A DNA stretch of 64,000 nucleotides from Anthoceros angustus (GCA_010909165.1 MU008164.1:62001-126000); one strand, 5' to 3'; shown: positions 33,573 to 45,822, numbered from the stretch's first letter. Notes: a model not told the origin generated them from the letters alone. Numbers and translations: made by a program.

Positions 33573-36093
33573 TTGATTTCTGCGACCTACTATCGCAGAA
33601 ACGAGGGACTTCGCTGCGGCTTGCAATTTCTGTGGCAGATGGGGGAAGGAGGAGATGCAGTGGCGGAGTCTGAGGAGGCGGAGCGTGAAGATGTGAGATT
33701 CTTGGCGGCAATTCGGAGTTCTGGAACGGGATTGCGTGTTTCCCAGGCTGGGGTGGACAATGCAGTTCTGGAGGAGGAGATTGGGAAGACGGAGGACGGA
33801 GCAGGGCTGGATGGAGAAGCTGGTTGTGCAGAAGGCGTGATATTGCAGCGGGTACCTGATGAGGAGCCGTTTCGGCATGAAGCTGTGGTTGAGGCCGCAC
33901 CTGGAGAGGAGGAGGGAGGAGGGATTGTTCTTGAAAGAGTTTCTTTGGAGACGGAGTTCGTGATAAATTCGGAGGCAGAAGCAGAAGCAGAAGCAGAAGC
34001 AGAAGCAGAAGGAGAAGCAGCTGGAGCATGTGATTTAGGTTCAGAGGGGGAATTGGGGAATGCTGATGCTGTTTATGGAGGGAGTGACGGTGGAGAGGTT
34101 TTAGAAGGTGTTATTTTGACTAGATCACCAGCTGATGGAGATTTTATGTCGGAGGTGCTTATAGAACAAGAGAACGGGAAGGATCTCTTCGGCAATCAGA
34201 TCGTCATGGAGAGAGTTGTGGAAGAGCCTTTTCAGATCATTTTAGCTGATGCAGATGGAGGAGCTTCTGCGATGGAGCTGGATAGTACGGTTGACTCAGA
34301 GTTAGGTGGGATTATGGCGGATGAAAAGACTGAGAAGAAGAGACCGAGGGAGGAGACGGAGGAAGTCAGGGAACCAGCGGACGTGGAAGGTACTTCGAGT
34401 CTTCGTTGCATGGGTGTAGGGAGGAGATCTTTTGATGGTGCAGAGGTGACTGATGATGTTGTTGTTCTCGTGCAGAGACGGTAGTGGATGCTAGTACAGG
34501 GGGACAAGATGATTTAGGTGATGGTGAGAGCGATTCAAGAAAGAGAGTGAAACAACACGCAACTGAGATAAATGGCAGTGCGTCGAAGGACAACAGGGTT
34601 CAGATGCCCGAGAATGGAAGTTGCGCACAGGGGGGAAAGACGGATATAGTTTCTCCTGATGGGGGTGCCAATAAAGGTGAGCAAGCAAAATGCACGCCAC
34701 GAAGGTTCAAGAAACGGAAGGTTGCTCTAATTGTTGCGTACAGTGGAGTTGGGTATCAAGGCATGCAGAGAAACCCTGGTGCCATCACTATAGAAGGCGA
34801 ATTGGAAGAGGCTCTTTTCAGAGCGGGTGCAATTGCTGAGAGTAATTTTGGAGATCCTAAAAAGGTTGACTGGATGAGAGCTGCACGAACCGACAAGGGT
34901 GTCAGTGCTGTTGGCCAGGTAGTTTCAGGGAAGTTCTTCATCGATCCTCCAGGGCTTGTGGAGAGAGTAAATAGTCATCTCCCTAAGCAGATTCGGGTTC
35001 TGGGATACAAGAGGGTGATCCACACGTTCAGTGCCAAGAATCTTTGTGACCGGAGAAGGTATGAGTATGTCCTTCCCGTTTTTGCTTTTGACCCCCGAGT
35101 TCATCAGTACAGGGAAAATGGGTCGGTGGATGAAAAGGGGTTGGTTCAAGATGCAGCACATGGGAGTGTGGAATCCACTCAAAATGGAGCTGCACCTGTG
35201 CACGTTGATCCAAAAGAGTTGAAGATAGCTGCGGTGAACGGTTCAGCAGAGATTGGAGGTTCCGACTGTTCAGAGCCCAAGACATCATTGGCAGTGACAG
35301 CTGCTCTTGCCCCGGAAGGTGGCTCTACTGTTCTGCAGGTAGCTAAGGCAGAGCTGGGGACTGCTGAGGTTGATCAGCTTGGTGCTCCTCTTAGCCAGTC
35401 GAATGGCATGACATGCAGCCAGGAGAGGTCTTTCAAGTTTGATGAAGAAGTGCGCAACCGGCTCAACTCGGTACTCCAGAACTATATGGGAACGCATAAT
35501 TTTCACAACTTCACTTCTCGCACCAAGGCAGAGGATCCAAGTGCTCGAAGATATATTGTATCATTTGAGGCCGATAAGGTGTTCGAGGTTGATGGGTTGG
35601 AGTTTGTTAGCTGTGTTGTTGTAGGACAAAGTTTCATGCTTCATCAAATACGGAAAATGATAGGGCTGGCAGTGGCAGTTATGCGCAACTGCGTACCTAC
35701 CTCTGTTTTTGAAACCGCACTGAGCAAGTAAGTCGTTCGTGCTTTGTTAGCGGGAGTCATGCTACTCTCAGGATTTCTTCAGTGTTGTTTAGGCGCTGAC
35801 TTTCTATTTTTGTGTCTCACAGAGATGTCAACTTCAATGTACCAATGGCTCCAGAGGTTGGCTTGTTTCTAGATGAGTGTATGTACCCAGCTTACAACTC
35901 ACGATTCTATGGGACTCACGAGGAGGTCTCTTTGAAGGATTACAGGAAGGAGATCGATGACTTCAAGCAAGAGTTTATCTACAAGCAAATTGCGAGAGCC
36001 GAAGTCGAGGATCGAGTGGTTGCTTTGTGGCTTCACTCGTTAAACGACCGTAACTTTCCACATTTTGTTTCAGCAAGAGAACAGGGATCATAG
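33573..36093 (+). CDS. PUS1: PUS1/TruA-type tRNA pseudouridine synthase with acidic N-terminus
   Basis: Three exons, 33573-34389, 34476-35727 and 35823-36093, join to 779 residues. Seen: about 300 residues of acidic low-complexity sequence including a (GAAGCA)n run at 33975-34015 encoding EAEAEAEA; basic patches KKRPREE and RRFKKRK (possible NLS); then the catalytic domain with IVAYSGVGYQGMQRNPGA, RAARTDKGVSAVGQ (catalytic Asp about residue 412), YMGTHNFHNFTSR and FMLHQIRKMIGL. Family knowledge: TruA/PUS1 enzymes make pseudouridine in tRNA (positions 26-28, 34, 36) and some mRNA and snRNA. A long insert between the two catalytic halves (residues about 480-590) is typical of eukaryotic PUS1. 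The acidic extension is much longer than in yeast. The start could also be the second Met (33639, MGEGGDAV). Confidence 0.9.
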
Positions 36094-37239
36094 CTTGGCA
36101 AGGAGATGGTACATAGTCATGTAAATGACTGCAGCAGCTTGGCAGCATATGCTGCCCAGCCCAGCTACTAGGGGCTAACATTTTGAAAGGCCATGCACCG
36201 AGGTGGTTTCTCAAGAACTAGAGCTGTCCGAGTCGTTCTTCCAATGTCGGACGGGGGTGACATAAAGTCTGTTGCTCATCCCCAGTTTTGCTCTGTTCGA
36301 ATCCGAAAGAGAACGTGAACCTCCGTTTACATATCCGGAGGATGAATTTGACTCCTGATACCAAATTATCAGGTTCGGGACACTCTAAGCTTTTAAAGAG
36401 TTCTGTTTTCTTTCAATGGAACATGTGTTCCGAAGGAGTTAGGTGAGTGCGATGTGGTCCCGCGACCCATTCGGTACTTCAAACCACTTCGGTCATCGGA
36501 ATTTGGTTCCCACGTGTGAATCGGTCAATCTCACACTGGGAGTTGGTTCCTACATCGGTTTCACCATGTGACCTCACTCTCGGTGACGGTTCGTAGGAAC
36601 CGACTAAGTGGCCTTGACGAGACTACACCCTACATCCGGATTTAGAGTTTAGGGTCTGTTGCTGGATCGCGAGCAACACACTTTTGTGTCCACTCAGTCT
36701 TGCTGAATCGGGAGTACTGAAAAGTAGGAGAACGGTACCACGCCGCGTGTAAAGAAGCCTATAGTAAGTTCTCTTCTGCACGCCAAGCGGGAATGGGGAC
36801 TAGGGTTGGTTCCCTTGTTCATGGACGAAAGACCTGGCCCGGCAGCAGAGATGCCCTTGCTGTTCACATCAACCCTGTTCATGTTAATACCGATCGCCAC
36901 ATGAGGAAGACACATCCACGAATCAATGCATGTACACTACTCAATCTGCTTCTCGCAATACAATCTCGCGGTTCTCAAGAAGTGACAGGAGCTACTGGGA
37001 TCTTCGAGGACAGTTGATGGTATGAAGATTTGTTTCAACTTCCTGTCTCGCGGCCTCTACTCCATGGCCTCTCACTCCGAGGCTCAGCTTGTCTACAGAA
37101 GCAAACGAAGCAGCCTGTCAAGGAGGCTGGCAAGACATTCAAAGTCTGCTAGCGCCGTTTACAGGCCCCAGCAGGTACAGCTGAATGCACACCTGGCCAC
37201 GGGGCTGACTGCCTCACCTTCGTGCTTGACGAAGCCACT
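36094..37239. other. intergenic with a possible solo-LTR-like block
   Basis: No gene recognised. A block of 409 bases (36270-36678) begins TGTTGCTC and ends GAGCAACA, the TG...CA form of an LTR, and contains a perfect short palindrome CCTGATA...TTATCAGG near 36354. The flanking 5-mers do not match, so there is no target duplication. I do not assign it. Confidence 0.3.
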
Positions 37240-37675
37240 AAAACACCTCCAGAACAGCCAAAGAGCAAACTGCCACGCAATGACTATTTCCATGTCTCCT
37301 GGTTGTCATTGAGCAGGGAAATGCAGATAAGGTCACACTTGGAGAGTCGATGGACTCGGACCCACTTCCAGTAAAGAACACCTTCCCAAAGTTTGTAGGC
37401 TTGGAGAGGTCGATCAGTGCACTGGCAAGTTCCTGGCAATTAAACCTGACCACTGTCACACAAAACCTAAAGAACACCAGTCCTTCGGGATCAAACGAAT
37501 GGCAGGCCTGTGCCAACCACCCCTTTCCTGCAGCCATACCAAAGCAGACAGAATGGTAAGCTGGAAAAGCTCTCAATTGTTTATTACCAGCTTCAACCGA
37601 TTGTGATTTATTGGCACCTGAGAGGCAAGCGACGACTGGAGTGAAAGGCAACAACTTATGTCCAACATCGGCCAT
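37240..37675 (-). pseudogene. class III aminotransferase (GABA-transaminase-like) fragment
   Basis: Minus strand reads VEAGNKQLRAFPAYHSV, then after a probable intron remnant (ending TTGCCAG near 37435) ELASALIDLSKPTNFGKV and FFTGSGSES. This corresponds to the N-terminal half of plant GABA transaminases, where the family reads KQL..LPFYHSF and GKVFFTNSGSEAND, the start of the PLP site. The conserved AND is replaced and similarity is lost right after SES. The PLP-lysine and everything downstream are absent, so this is a dead exon pair. Confidence 0.6.
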
Positions 37676-37949
37676 ACATGGGCATGGGCATGGCTGCGAT
37701 CAGAGATCGATGAAAAATGTAATCGGCGACCGCATGTTACGAGCTGATGTGGTTAGGTTAAATACCAGGGAATCTGGAAGGTTCCCTTGAAAAGATGCAT
37801 GTAATACATGAACAATATGTTCACACGCACCCTTCCGGTACGCCATAACGGACAACCCCACAAATGAGAAATGTGATACAAAACCGCGGGTACATCAAAA
37901 GGGCTTAATATGGCCCGAAGAAGCGTTCCGTTTTAGTCTCATCACAAGA

Positions 37950-38001
37950 AGAAGAATTTTATTTGAGTCCACTAAGGACGGATTTCCGTCATGGGACTTG
38001 G
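37950..38001 (-). repeat. dispersed repeat R, copy 3 (tail end)
   Basis: GAAGAAGAATTTTATTTGAG followed by TCCACTAAGGACGGATTTCC and GTCATGGGACTTGGTA. It matches copies at 24431, 25511 and 59160-59225 and ends abruptly after GGACTTGGTA. Confidence 0.75.
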
Positions 38002-38130
38002 TAAAGAGCAACCATCAGTTTTCTGTCCATCCATTTGGTTACGGATAACGACGTGGCTTACCCACCGAGCGAGCAAGCATTAATTTTCTTCGGATATTGA
38101 TGTGTATGAGCCCAACTGATGATGCATACG

Positions 38131-38177
38131 CCTAAACCCTAAACCCTAGTCTTTGCACCCTAAATCTTAAACCCTAG
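38131..38177. repeat. plant telomere-like repeats
   Basis: CCTAAACCCTAAACCCTAG is followed by CACCCTAAATCTTAAACCCTAG: about five units of the plant telomeric heptamer CCCTAAA, some imperfect. They lie just past the stop codon of the GT61 gene, on its 3' side. Confidence 0.8.
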
Positions 38178-38190
38178 CCCCACATAGAGC

Positions 38191-40321
38191 CTACATATTG
38201 AGCGGCGAGTGCGGCTGTAGAATCCAGTTGCACGATTTGAACCCCTGGTGGTCGTTGAACGTGATCCAGGCCTGACCCAAGCGGCGACCTCGCCTCATGT
38301 CAGCAGCCTGACCGCAGTCTCCCACTTTCAACAACCACGAACCCGGGGAACCCGGAACCATGGACGCCAGTTGCTGCCACATTGGCGCGTCCCACAGCGA
38401 CTGTAGCCGTAGTTCCGGCATCTGGCGAACCAAGTCCCTGGCCAGCAGCAACCACATCCTGATCCGCGCGGCGTCGTCTCTCGTCAGCTCCACGGTGCGG
38501 TTGTGGACGTGGTACATCTTGCAAAGCGGCTCACCCATGCACTGGTGCGACGACAGGTTGGCGTACCTGTCATCCAGCCACTGGACAGAGCCGCGCTCCA
38601 GGCGCATTCCCATGTAGATCAGGCCCGACGCCAAGGCCTGCTCCTCGTACATGTGGTGCACCACTTTGAAGGGAATGAGCTCCACCAGCACCGTGCCCTT
38701 GCGCTGCATCAGGGACGGGTTAAGCAGATTGGCGCCGTGCAGAGAGATGCTGATCCCCGTGTCCTTCATCAGGGCCACCTGCTGCCAGAAGTCCATCCCT
38801 ACCAGCTCCACTGCTCGCCAGTACAGGCCTGTTGATGCGACGGCGGACAGCATGGCCCGGGCGCTGGCTGGATCGAATTGGCGCCGCTTGAATGTCCCCG
38901 TGTTGTTGCGTAGGATGTAGAGGAGGTGGATGGAAGGATCGAAAAGGGGAATTGATGGCGGCATCAAGGCCTGGTGTATTGTCGGTGCCGCCTGCCTGTA
39001 CAGTCTCCTGCGCATCTGGTCCGCTGTTGCCAGTCCTCCTGGCCAGTAGCTTGCCTGTGAGCAACAACACATCCAAACCCGTGGATCAAGGCAAAGGTAA
39101 ATCTGGATCACGACTCTGCTCTTCAACATCTCTTGCGATGGTTCGGAAAAAACGTATTTTCCTACAAGAAAAGCAAGATCCTGTAGGAGACGACTCTGTT
39201 CACTTAGATCATGAGCAGAAAAAACAACAAAAGCAATGTGAAGAGAATTCACCTTGAGAATGCCTGGTAGAAGAGCTTTCTGAAAACAGACTGGTTGTTG
39301 CTCGCTTGCGTCTGCCATTGATCCATTGAATTCGACTCTCCCGGAAGCAGCACTCTTTGTTCCAAGGATGTGGCTAGGAGGGATCCTCCGGCCTTCCAAA
39401 GCCCGCATGTTCACCAGCCACAGCACTTCTGCCAGGTAGGTAGCATGGTAGGGATGTGCAATTCCCCCGGACAGGATGTCAGGCTCCAAGTACTGCCCCA
39501 GGCCTTCAGGCGCAATGCGGAAGAGGAAGCGGGAGATGACGTCAGAGAAGGCCGGCAAAGTTGCCTGGTTCATGAGCAGCAGCACATTCACTCGAGCGTG
39601 GAGGTGAGCCACATTTGTTGTGGCTCTTTCCAGGTTGATGACACAGGAGGTTCCATTGAGCCAGGTGACATTCCTGTCATCAAGCCACTCCAAAGGCCTC
39701 TCTGTGACAGGCCCGAATCCAGTCTCCCGCGCTGTGCTGTGGTCTTGCCAATACTGTCTGAGGTTGCACGACACAGGCGCCACAGGCCCGTCGGGGAAGA
39801 AGCTGGTACCATCTCGACATGTCTGTTTTCCTGCAGCTTGCGTACACGAGTGTCACAGTTTAGAGACGAGGAAATCCTGCCAACATATCTACAGATCTCG
39901 ACGGGACTGCTGAGGTTTTCCAATAAGCTACTGACCGGGAGGACGCACCGAGCACTACAAGGTTGGAGCCGTTGAAGCAGACATTCCTGAACTCCCAGAA
40001 GCGCTGGCTCCTTGCCTGGTCCTCCTTCAAGGAATAAATCGCCAAATCTGAGTTTCTCCGAGCGAAGTCTGGATCTAAGCTCGCGAAGTAGCGGGCTTCC
40101 TCATGCAAAGCGTCCGAATCACCTGCTTCAACAGGACTGCTGTGTTCTTCCCGCAGAGAAGAGCACCATGTCTCGAAGCCTCGTCGGGGAACGTGGACCA
40201 CGCTGATGGAACCTAACAAGCACAGGCAGACCGTGGCAAGAAGCCACGCGATTGTAAGGCCGGCAGGGATGCATTTCCGCCCTCGGTGCCAAGGGAATCT
40301 GTGCATTGCTGCACACTGCAA
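38191..40321 (-). CDS. GT61-family (DUF563) glycosyltransferase
   Basis: Read from ATG 40321: a short basic head, one membrane helix (LTIAWLLATVCLCLLG), a stem with LVVLGAS, then CRDGTSFFPDGPVAPVSCNL, TWLNGTSCVINLERAT, LPAFSDVISRFLF, the GT61 core LMKDTGISISLHGANLLNPS and VLVELIPFKVVHHMYEEQAL, and the end at TAG 38191-38193. The type II topology suggests a Golgi enzyme. Family knowledge: plant GT61 enzymes add xylose or arabinose to N-glycans or xylan, but the donor here cannot be told. One intron (39055-39252, 198 bases) has GT-AG ends but is also stop-free and in frame. The 39790-39945 region, between the membrane-anchor exon and the catalytic exon, needs a small frame change that I could not resolve with canonical sites, so a missed micro-exon or an indel is likely. 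Confidence 0.85.
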
Positions 40322-41001
40322 CGGGATGCGTTGTGCTATCTCTGCAGTCTGAAGGAAGTCGCTCGAATGGTATCTTTGAAACGCAAAAGGCTTCCCACGT
40401 TTTCCCCCAAGGACGCAGGACGCCTGTGCTGCTCACGGACAGTGTAATAATTGTTCTTGGACTCCTCATCTTCACCGCTCGACTCACGACTCAAGAGCCC
40501 GTCTGCTGGCCTTGAGAGGGCACATTGTCTGCACTTGCTATCTTCAGAAGATCGCAAGCTCACATCATATGTTTCACGACGACTCCAATCACTCCACTTT
40601 CTAAGGGTCTCTTGCTAGAGGACAGGACCAAGGAGATCTGGAGCTGACACTCCTTGGGAATGACGAACTGCGCATAGTACATATCCAGCTTTTTGCTACT
40701 TTTGTTTATCCCCAAAACAGGTGTCCACGTGCATTTATGATACAAAATCAGGCTCCTGAAGGATGCGGTCTACGAGTACTATTGTAGCGTATACTCAAGC
40801 AAATTCGATATTTAGATTGCCGTCTTCAGAAAGCCAACTAGTGAAGTGCTAGCAGGCGAGGATGATCAAGGTGGCTCGACGCTTGGAAACTAGAGTGTTG
40901 CTCCCTCTACTGAGTGGTAACACATACACTTCCTCCACACTCTGAGCACTCTTGTTTTGATCATGACGCTCTGTGCAGTAAGCCCTGGAAGGAAGCAAAT
41001 A
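40322..41001. other. intergenic, nothing recognised
   Basis: Between the GT61 start (-) and the phosphoesterase stop (-). No coding similarity or repeat seen. Confidence 0.4.
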
Positions 41002-43322
41002 TCAAGTTGTGCTTGTGGTAGCACTCGTGTAAATCTGCGTTTCTTCCACAACCCATAAGGGATTGCCTTCTCGAATCCAAACCTCAGCTATCCTTTTCAA
41101 CTCTCCTTTCTGAAAATCAACCACAGTGAACTGGCGATCTGAAACCTCTATCAGGTTACCCTCACATTCTGCACAGCTTTCAGGCGGAGGTACAGGCTCC
41201 GTTGAATTGAGGTCCGTGACAAGCATACGCCTGGACCTGGGAACAACTGCACCGTTCAGATAGACTGTTCCGTTGGCTCCGGCAACAACCATCGTCCTCT
41301 CCCCAACGACTTGCAGCTTCTTGTGCATGTGCCCGAAGACCACTAGTGGAATTTTCCGCCTCCCCGTAGCTTGGACAGTTGCAAGTGCTGCAGCTAAGTC
41401 TGAAAGGGAATATGAAAGAGTCAAAGTAGTTCCAAGTGATCAATAAATGCAGCACATAACACAATCCCAAACATGTATCAATTAGGAGGTACGAACCACG
41501 ATCCCCATGGTCACCAGCTTTCCGAACCCAGTCTTTCCCACAGATGTCGTATCTGTTTGGTCCCAATCCTGCAATGTCATAATCGTTTCAGAACCCTAGC
41601 CTGAAGGAATCCAGATGCTTTAAAGGTTATCACAAAACAATGGAGTATGCACGAAACGAACATGCTGCTAAATGATTTACCACAAGTATCAAGCTTTGTG
41701 GATCCCAATCCTGCTTGTTTTCATTTGCAGTACAACAAGATACTATAACTGAGTGAAGTTACAGCTGTTCAAACTCATGCACAAAGTTATGGTGTGCATA
41801 AATCAAGCTGAACTAATCTTGCAACCAGTCATAGTGCAAACAGCATACACAATTGACCTGTGCTTGTCCTGAAAAGGAAGAGCAGCCGGGCTAAGACCAT
41901 GTGGAAGCAGCTCTTACCAAGAGGACCATTGTGCGCTAGAAAAATCAGGGAATGATCAACTGGAGCTCCAAGAGCCATCTCTGTTATTCTTATTTCACTC
42001 TCAACCATGTTTCTGATGCCATACCTGATAAAGCAACGGCAGATGATAAGTGGGAAAAACAAACAGGGAGCCAAACACGGCTCCACTTTGATGATCACAT
42101 CCTCTTAGTCCTTGAAGCTCATCCAACAACAAATTCCACAAGAGGTCCTTACCTCTGGCCAAGCAGATCTGCAGGATTAAAATTGGTTCCGCCACTGGAA
42201 AACGGACGACCGCCAACCACGCTCAGCTGGTACTGCGGGTAATCTAACCTGCTATATCCCACATGCTCCTGTCCCAGGCTGTGGATACACAGTCTTGTGA
42301 ACAAGACTTGCCAACAAATGAAAGTACGAAAGGCATGATACGACAGTAATGCCACTTACGCAAGAAGCTGAGCAGTGACATTGTCAGGATCCTGACATGG
42401 GTCTGCCCTGTACTTCTTTTGCCTGGCCTGCCAAGAAAATATCCTGTCATGACCAATGTGAGGTGACACACCAACACAAAATACTGATTGCTTTCCTGCA
42501 CTATGGCTGGTCTTTCACTCCAGAAGCTGCTTCCGTAGACAAGTTGGCTCAACACAAGTACCTTTTGTAAGGTCCAGCTGTCCACCAACAGTCATGGTTG
42601 CCAAGAATGACCGATTTCGGAAAATTCAGGTCACTGATGCTTTTGACAAGTTCAACATTCTCCTCACCAAAATCTCCTGCTTTCCGTCACACAGCAGAGA
42701 TAACAGTTCAGCCTCCGTAGACATCAGGCTTTTGAACTCAAGTTCACCAGTTGCCCCAAGCGCCTCTGAGCCTCTAAAGCATTTCGAAGAGCAATTACAC
42801 CCCCGACCCCCACACCTCCTAGCGACAAGCAAACTGTCTGTTCGAAGCGGCCGATGGCACATCCCATTCAAAGCCATGCGGCCAACACAACTCGATTCGG
42901 TGCACCTGTAAAGAGGACCAGGTCCGGCTGAAAACCAACAGGCAAGCAATGTTAGATCGCCCCTCAAACGGCTGTAATTAAAATCCATCCCGCATCACAG
43001 ATGGCACAGTACCTTCAAAACCCTCAGAGCCATGTAATCCTTCACGGGATCCCAGTCCTCATGCTGGCCAATGCAAGCACGATTAGAACCAGAATCCCAC
43101 ACAGAGAGCGAAGCAAGCATGAGAAGGAAACAGCTCAACTAGCCTCCTGCAAAACCTTACCACATCACCAACCACCGCGATCCTAAGCGCCTTAGGCACA
43201 TCAGGTCTGCCAGTCATGGCTGAAGCCCGCGGTGGAGATCGAGATCTGCAGAATGATGAAGCGCGCCCGCAGTTCATGAGAACCATTCTCGAAGACAACT
43301 CCGCCTCGGCAATCACATCCAA
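41002..43322 (-). CDS. metallophosphoesterase of the plant/cyanobacterial TIGR04168 type
   Basis: Exons read from ATG 43322. Seen in order: a leader with ALRIAVVGDV and, across a splice, HEDWDPVKDYMALRVLK near 43045; PDLVLFTG near 42930; DFGEENVELVKSISDLNFP with VILGNHDCWWT near 42600; EHVGYSRLDYPQYQLSVVGG (42240); GAPVDHSLIFLAHNGPLG near 41950; NRYDICGKDWVRKAGDHGD (41530); IPLVVFGHMHKKLQVVGE and NGTVYLNGAVVPR near 41300, ending at 41002. The D-H, GNHD, HN and GHxH residues are the binuclear metal ligands of calcineurin-like phosphoesterases. Family knowledge: this subgroup is shared by plants and cyanobacteria and is presumed plastidic with unknown substrate. The 20-30 residues before the core may be a short targeting peptide. 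I chose ATG 43322 as the most upstream in-frame start. Confidence 0.82.
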
Positions 43323-44844
43323 TCACAGAACGGAGCAGCAAAACCAGTCCCGCACGTATTCCACCTGCCTAGCAAAGTGAAACCACACATCTTGCCTAAC
43401 CAATCGGACAGAGAGAGTGAAAAGGTTCACGCACACTAGAACCTTCAGCTCAGCATGCAAACCCCTCGCTAAGTAAAAATTCTCCCCGCCGCTTCTGAGG
43501 AAGCCGGCGATCGGCACAGGAATCACTGCTAGATTCTCCACGGCGTCGGATCTCCTCTCACGATCCTGGAATGCGGAGCAACTGGCGGCGTCACCGACGC
43601 CATCCTTGACGCCGTTTCAGTGTGCTCCATCGCAACGCCTGTGCCCCTGCTGGCGAGACTGCACGCCGTCTGCCCGGCAGGCAGGCCATTCCGAGTCCCA
43701 CGGGAGCCTGCACGGCGGGCAGCCGGCGTGCGTCTCGTGCCGCGTCGTGTCTTTCCCCGTCTTGCCTGGACTGCTTCACATCTGCTGAGTTTTTCCTTCC
43801 TTGCGGTTCCCGCTTTCCATGCCGGATGCTGCGACTACACAAAATCCGTGTCTAGCACTACGGCAGGCGACTCATGAATGTGTTTGCACTTCTAAAGCAG
43901 GGATCTGAGCCTGGGCTGGGCTGGGCTAGACTAGGCTGGGCTGGGCTAGGCTGCGCTGGGTTTCCGAGCCTTTGCTCATTCCCGACACTGAATTAGATAG
44001 GCATTGTCTAGTTAATAATACGTCTAATTAACTTTGTTAACTTCTTGACCGCCTTGATAAACAAGGCTAGGTATTGTTAACTTCTTCTCCACCTTGATAA
44101 ACAAGGCCCTATAGGTATCGAGAAGCCCCCAACTTCAAGGAAGCCCGGTCTTCAACTTCAAGGAAGCCTAGGCTTCAACAGAAGCGCAGTCGGAAGCTCA
44201 GTCTTCTGTCCGGCATCCTACACTCTATGATATATAAATACTCTTTGGCATCCTACAATCTAAGGTGCATGAACACTCTTCGGCATCCTACACTCTATGA
44301 TACATAAATACTCTTTGGCATCCTACAATCTATGATACATGAACACTCTTCGGCATCCTACACTCTATGATACATAAACACTCTTCGACAAGGAGATTGG
44401 GTTGTGAACTAGTAGTGACTTCATGAATTCATTTTTTGTGTTCTCTTTATTTTGTGTCCAAGAGTTAAGATGGCACACGGAAGTTGAGAACACATAGCTT
44501 GTATGAAGGTAAAACTCAATATTATGAACCTCAAAAATACGAATTAGTTACTGTTTCCACCAGAAAAAGAATTTTAGTCTAGGGCGAGTTCTAATTATAG
44601 AGGGAGGATGTTCAAGAAGGTTCTATTCTAAGATATGTGGAATAGAGGTATAGTGTTGTATATACTTGTGGTATCCAAGATATAGGTTCTGAGGATAGTA
44701 CGTTCCTTGTTAGGGCTTTTGTACTTCACTATATAAACGCTTCTAAGACTAAGATGTCTATATGTCTGACTGCAAGAGAAAGTTTTGAACAACTAATTTT
44801 TTGAGAACTCACTTCTAAGCTTGTTGAAGCAGTAGCAAACTTGG
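43323..44844. other. gene-free stretch with simple repeats
   Basis: No supported gene. It holds a CTGGG/CTAGG simple repeat (43911-43960), a near-repeat of GTTAACTTCTTG/CTCC.CCTTGATAAACAAGG at about 44036 and 44077, and a 35-bp minisatellite listed separately. Confidence 0.5.
44212..44392. repeat. minisatellite, about five 35-bp units
   Basis: Units begin GGCATCCTACA(C/A)TCTATG and end CACTCTTC or TACTCTTT. Alternating sub-types (TAAATACTCTTT and GAACACTCTTC) suggest that a 70-bp pair was amplified. Confidence 0.85.
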
Positions 44845-45165
44845 ATGGTGGGCATGGAAAGAGTGCACGTACATGATAATGAGACTATGTACCGTCACTG
44901 GGAAAAGTGGCTGGGTCTTATTGCTGAGAATCCAAGACCTGATCACAAAACACTCGGTCGTTTGCTCAAACTTTCTCGAAAGTATACATTGAATATCAAG
45001 AAACAATATACAAAGGAATTCTACACAAGCCTAGAGTTGCGACTACATTTGAAAGAAGACGGGACCCAATGGACTAAGCAAGAAGAAGTGGCTCTTGTAA
45101 GAATAGGACTTATAATGGCTCATCTTACAGATCCCGAGAGTGATAACAAACTTTCTTTTCAGTAA
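44845..45165 (+). CDS. unrecognised 106-codon open frame
   Basis: MVGMERVHVHDNETMYRHWE begins a frame rich in Lys, Glu and Trp, with a helical look and no known motif. It stands at the left edge of an AT-rich island beside transposon debris, which makes a piece of a mobile element or plain chance both possible. Listed only because it is the longest clean frame in this stretch. Confidence 0.15.
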   Translation: MVGMERVHVHDNETMYRHWEKWLGLIAENPRPDHKTLGRLLKLSRKYTLNIKKQYTKEFYTSLELRLHLKEDGTQWTKQEEVALVRIGLIMAHLTDPESDNKLSFQ

Positions 45166-45444
45166 CATGTAAGGTTGTTTGTAGGACACATAAAGATCAA
45201 TATCAAAATAAAATTTATGACACAATTAAAAGGATGCTTATAAATTCCAATTGCACAAATACATAAGCATAAATTACTTTCATGGTCGCTTTACTATACT
45301 GGTTTTTGGAGCGGTTGTTTTGCTATGACTTGGTCAATTTACAAGAGAAAGCACTTTGTTGCACTTGAGCGAATGTTCTTCCCCTCTTGCCTTGTGCTGG
45401 TGAGAAAGCTTCATTTGAGCGAATGTTATCCTTAACCCTTCGGG

Positions 45445-45822
45445 TTGGGTGGCAGAGGGTGCGCGATGGCTAAAGCCCACAAGTACTCTCCCATGCAGGA
45501 CGGCCGCGCCTTCATCCCCCTTGCCATCAAGACTCACGAGGCCAAGGACAAGGATTTCTCTAGGTTCGTCAAGGCCTGTGCCAAAGCTTATCATAGCCGC
45601 AAGAATGGGGTTGGCCTCCCCCTTTCTTGTGTTGTAGCTTTCTTCAGGCAACAGGTATCCATCGCCTTCCAAAGGGTGTTGGCCAACGCAATGTACAGGA
45701 CGACGGCGAGCGTTGGGGATGCGGCTTCTTCGGCCCCTGTGGTAAGTAGGCCTTTTCACATCTCTGACCACAAAATTCTTCGGGCGGTAGGTAGTTTCGA
45801 GATGAGCGATCGCGGGGGTTAG
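45445..45822 (+). mobile_element. C-terminal remnant of a reverse-transcriptase polyprotein
   Basis: A 125-codon frame reads KAHKYSPMQDGRAFIPLAIK, DFSRFVKACAKAYHS, then FFRQQVSIAFQRVLANAMYR. The order K.KY......G..F.P.A...HG, then a helix, then (F)RQ..S.A.QR.NA is what follows the reverse transcriptase in many plant and algal retroelement polyproteins. The polymerase itself is not in the window. It is a short orphan tail and its class (LINE-like or tyrosine-recombinase type) cannot be told. Confidence 0.45.

Noticed and set aside
33562-34029. Leu/Pro-rich minus-strand frame of 155 codons
   Set aside because: It is the antisense of the GAAGCA/GAGGAG repeats in the pseudouridine synthase exon; the poly-Leu run is a mirror of EAEAEA.
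36270-36678. Solo LTR
   Set aside because: TG...CA ends and an 8-bp inverted terminus are present, but flanking 5-mers differ and no internal LTR signals or second copy are seen.
37022-37312. 96-codon plus-strand frame
   Set aside because: No motif and it overlaps the aminotransferase fragment on the other strand.
43591-43862. Overlapping Arg/Pro-rich frames on both strands
   Set aside because: No conserved motif; the region is GC-rich, which yields open frames by chance.
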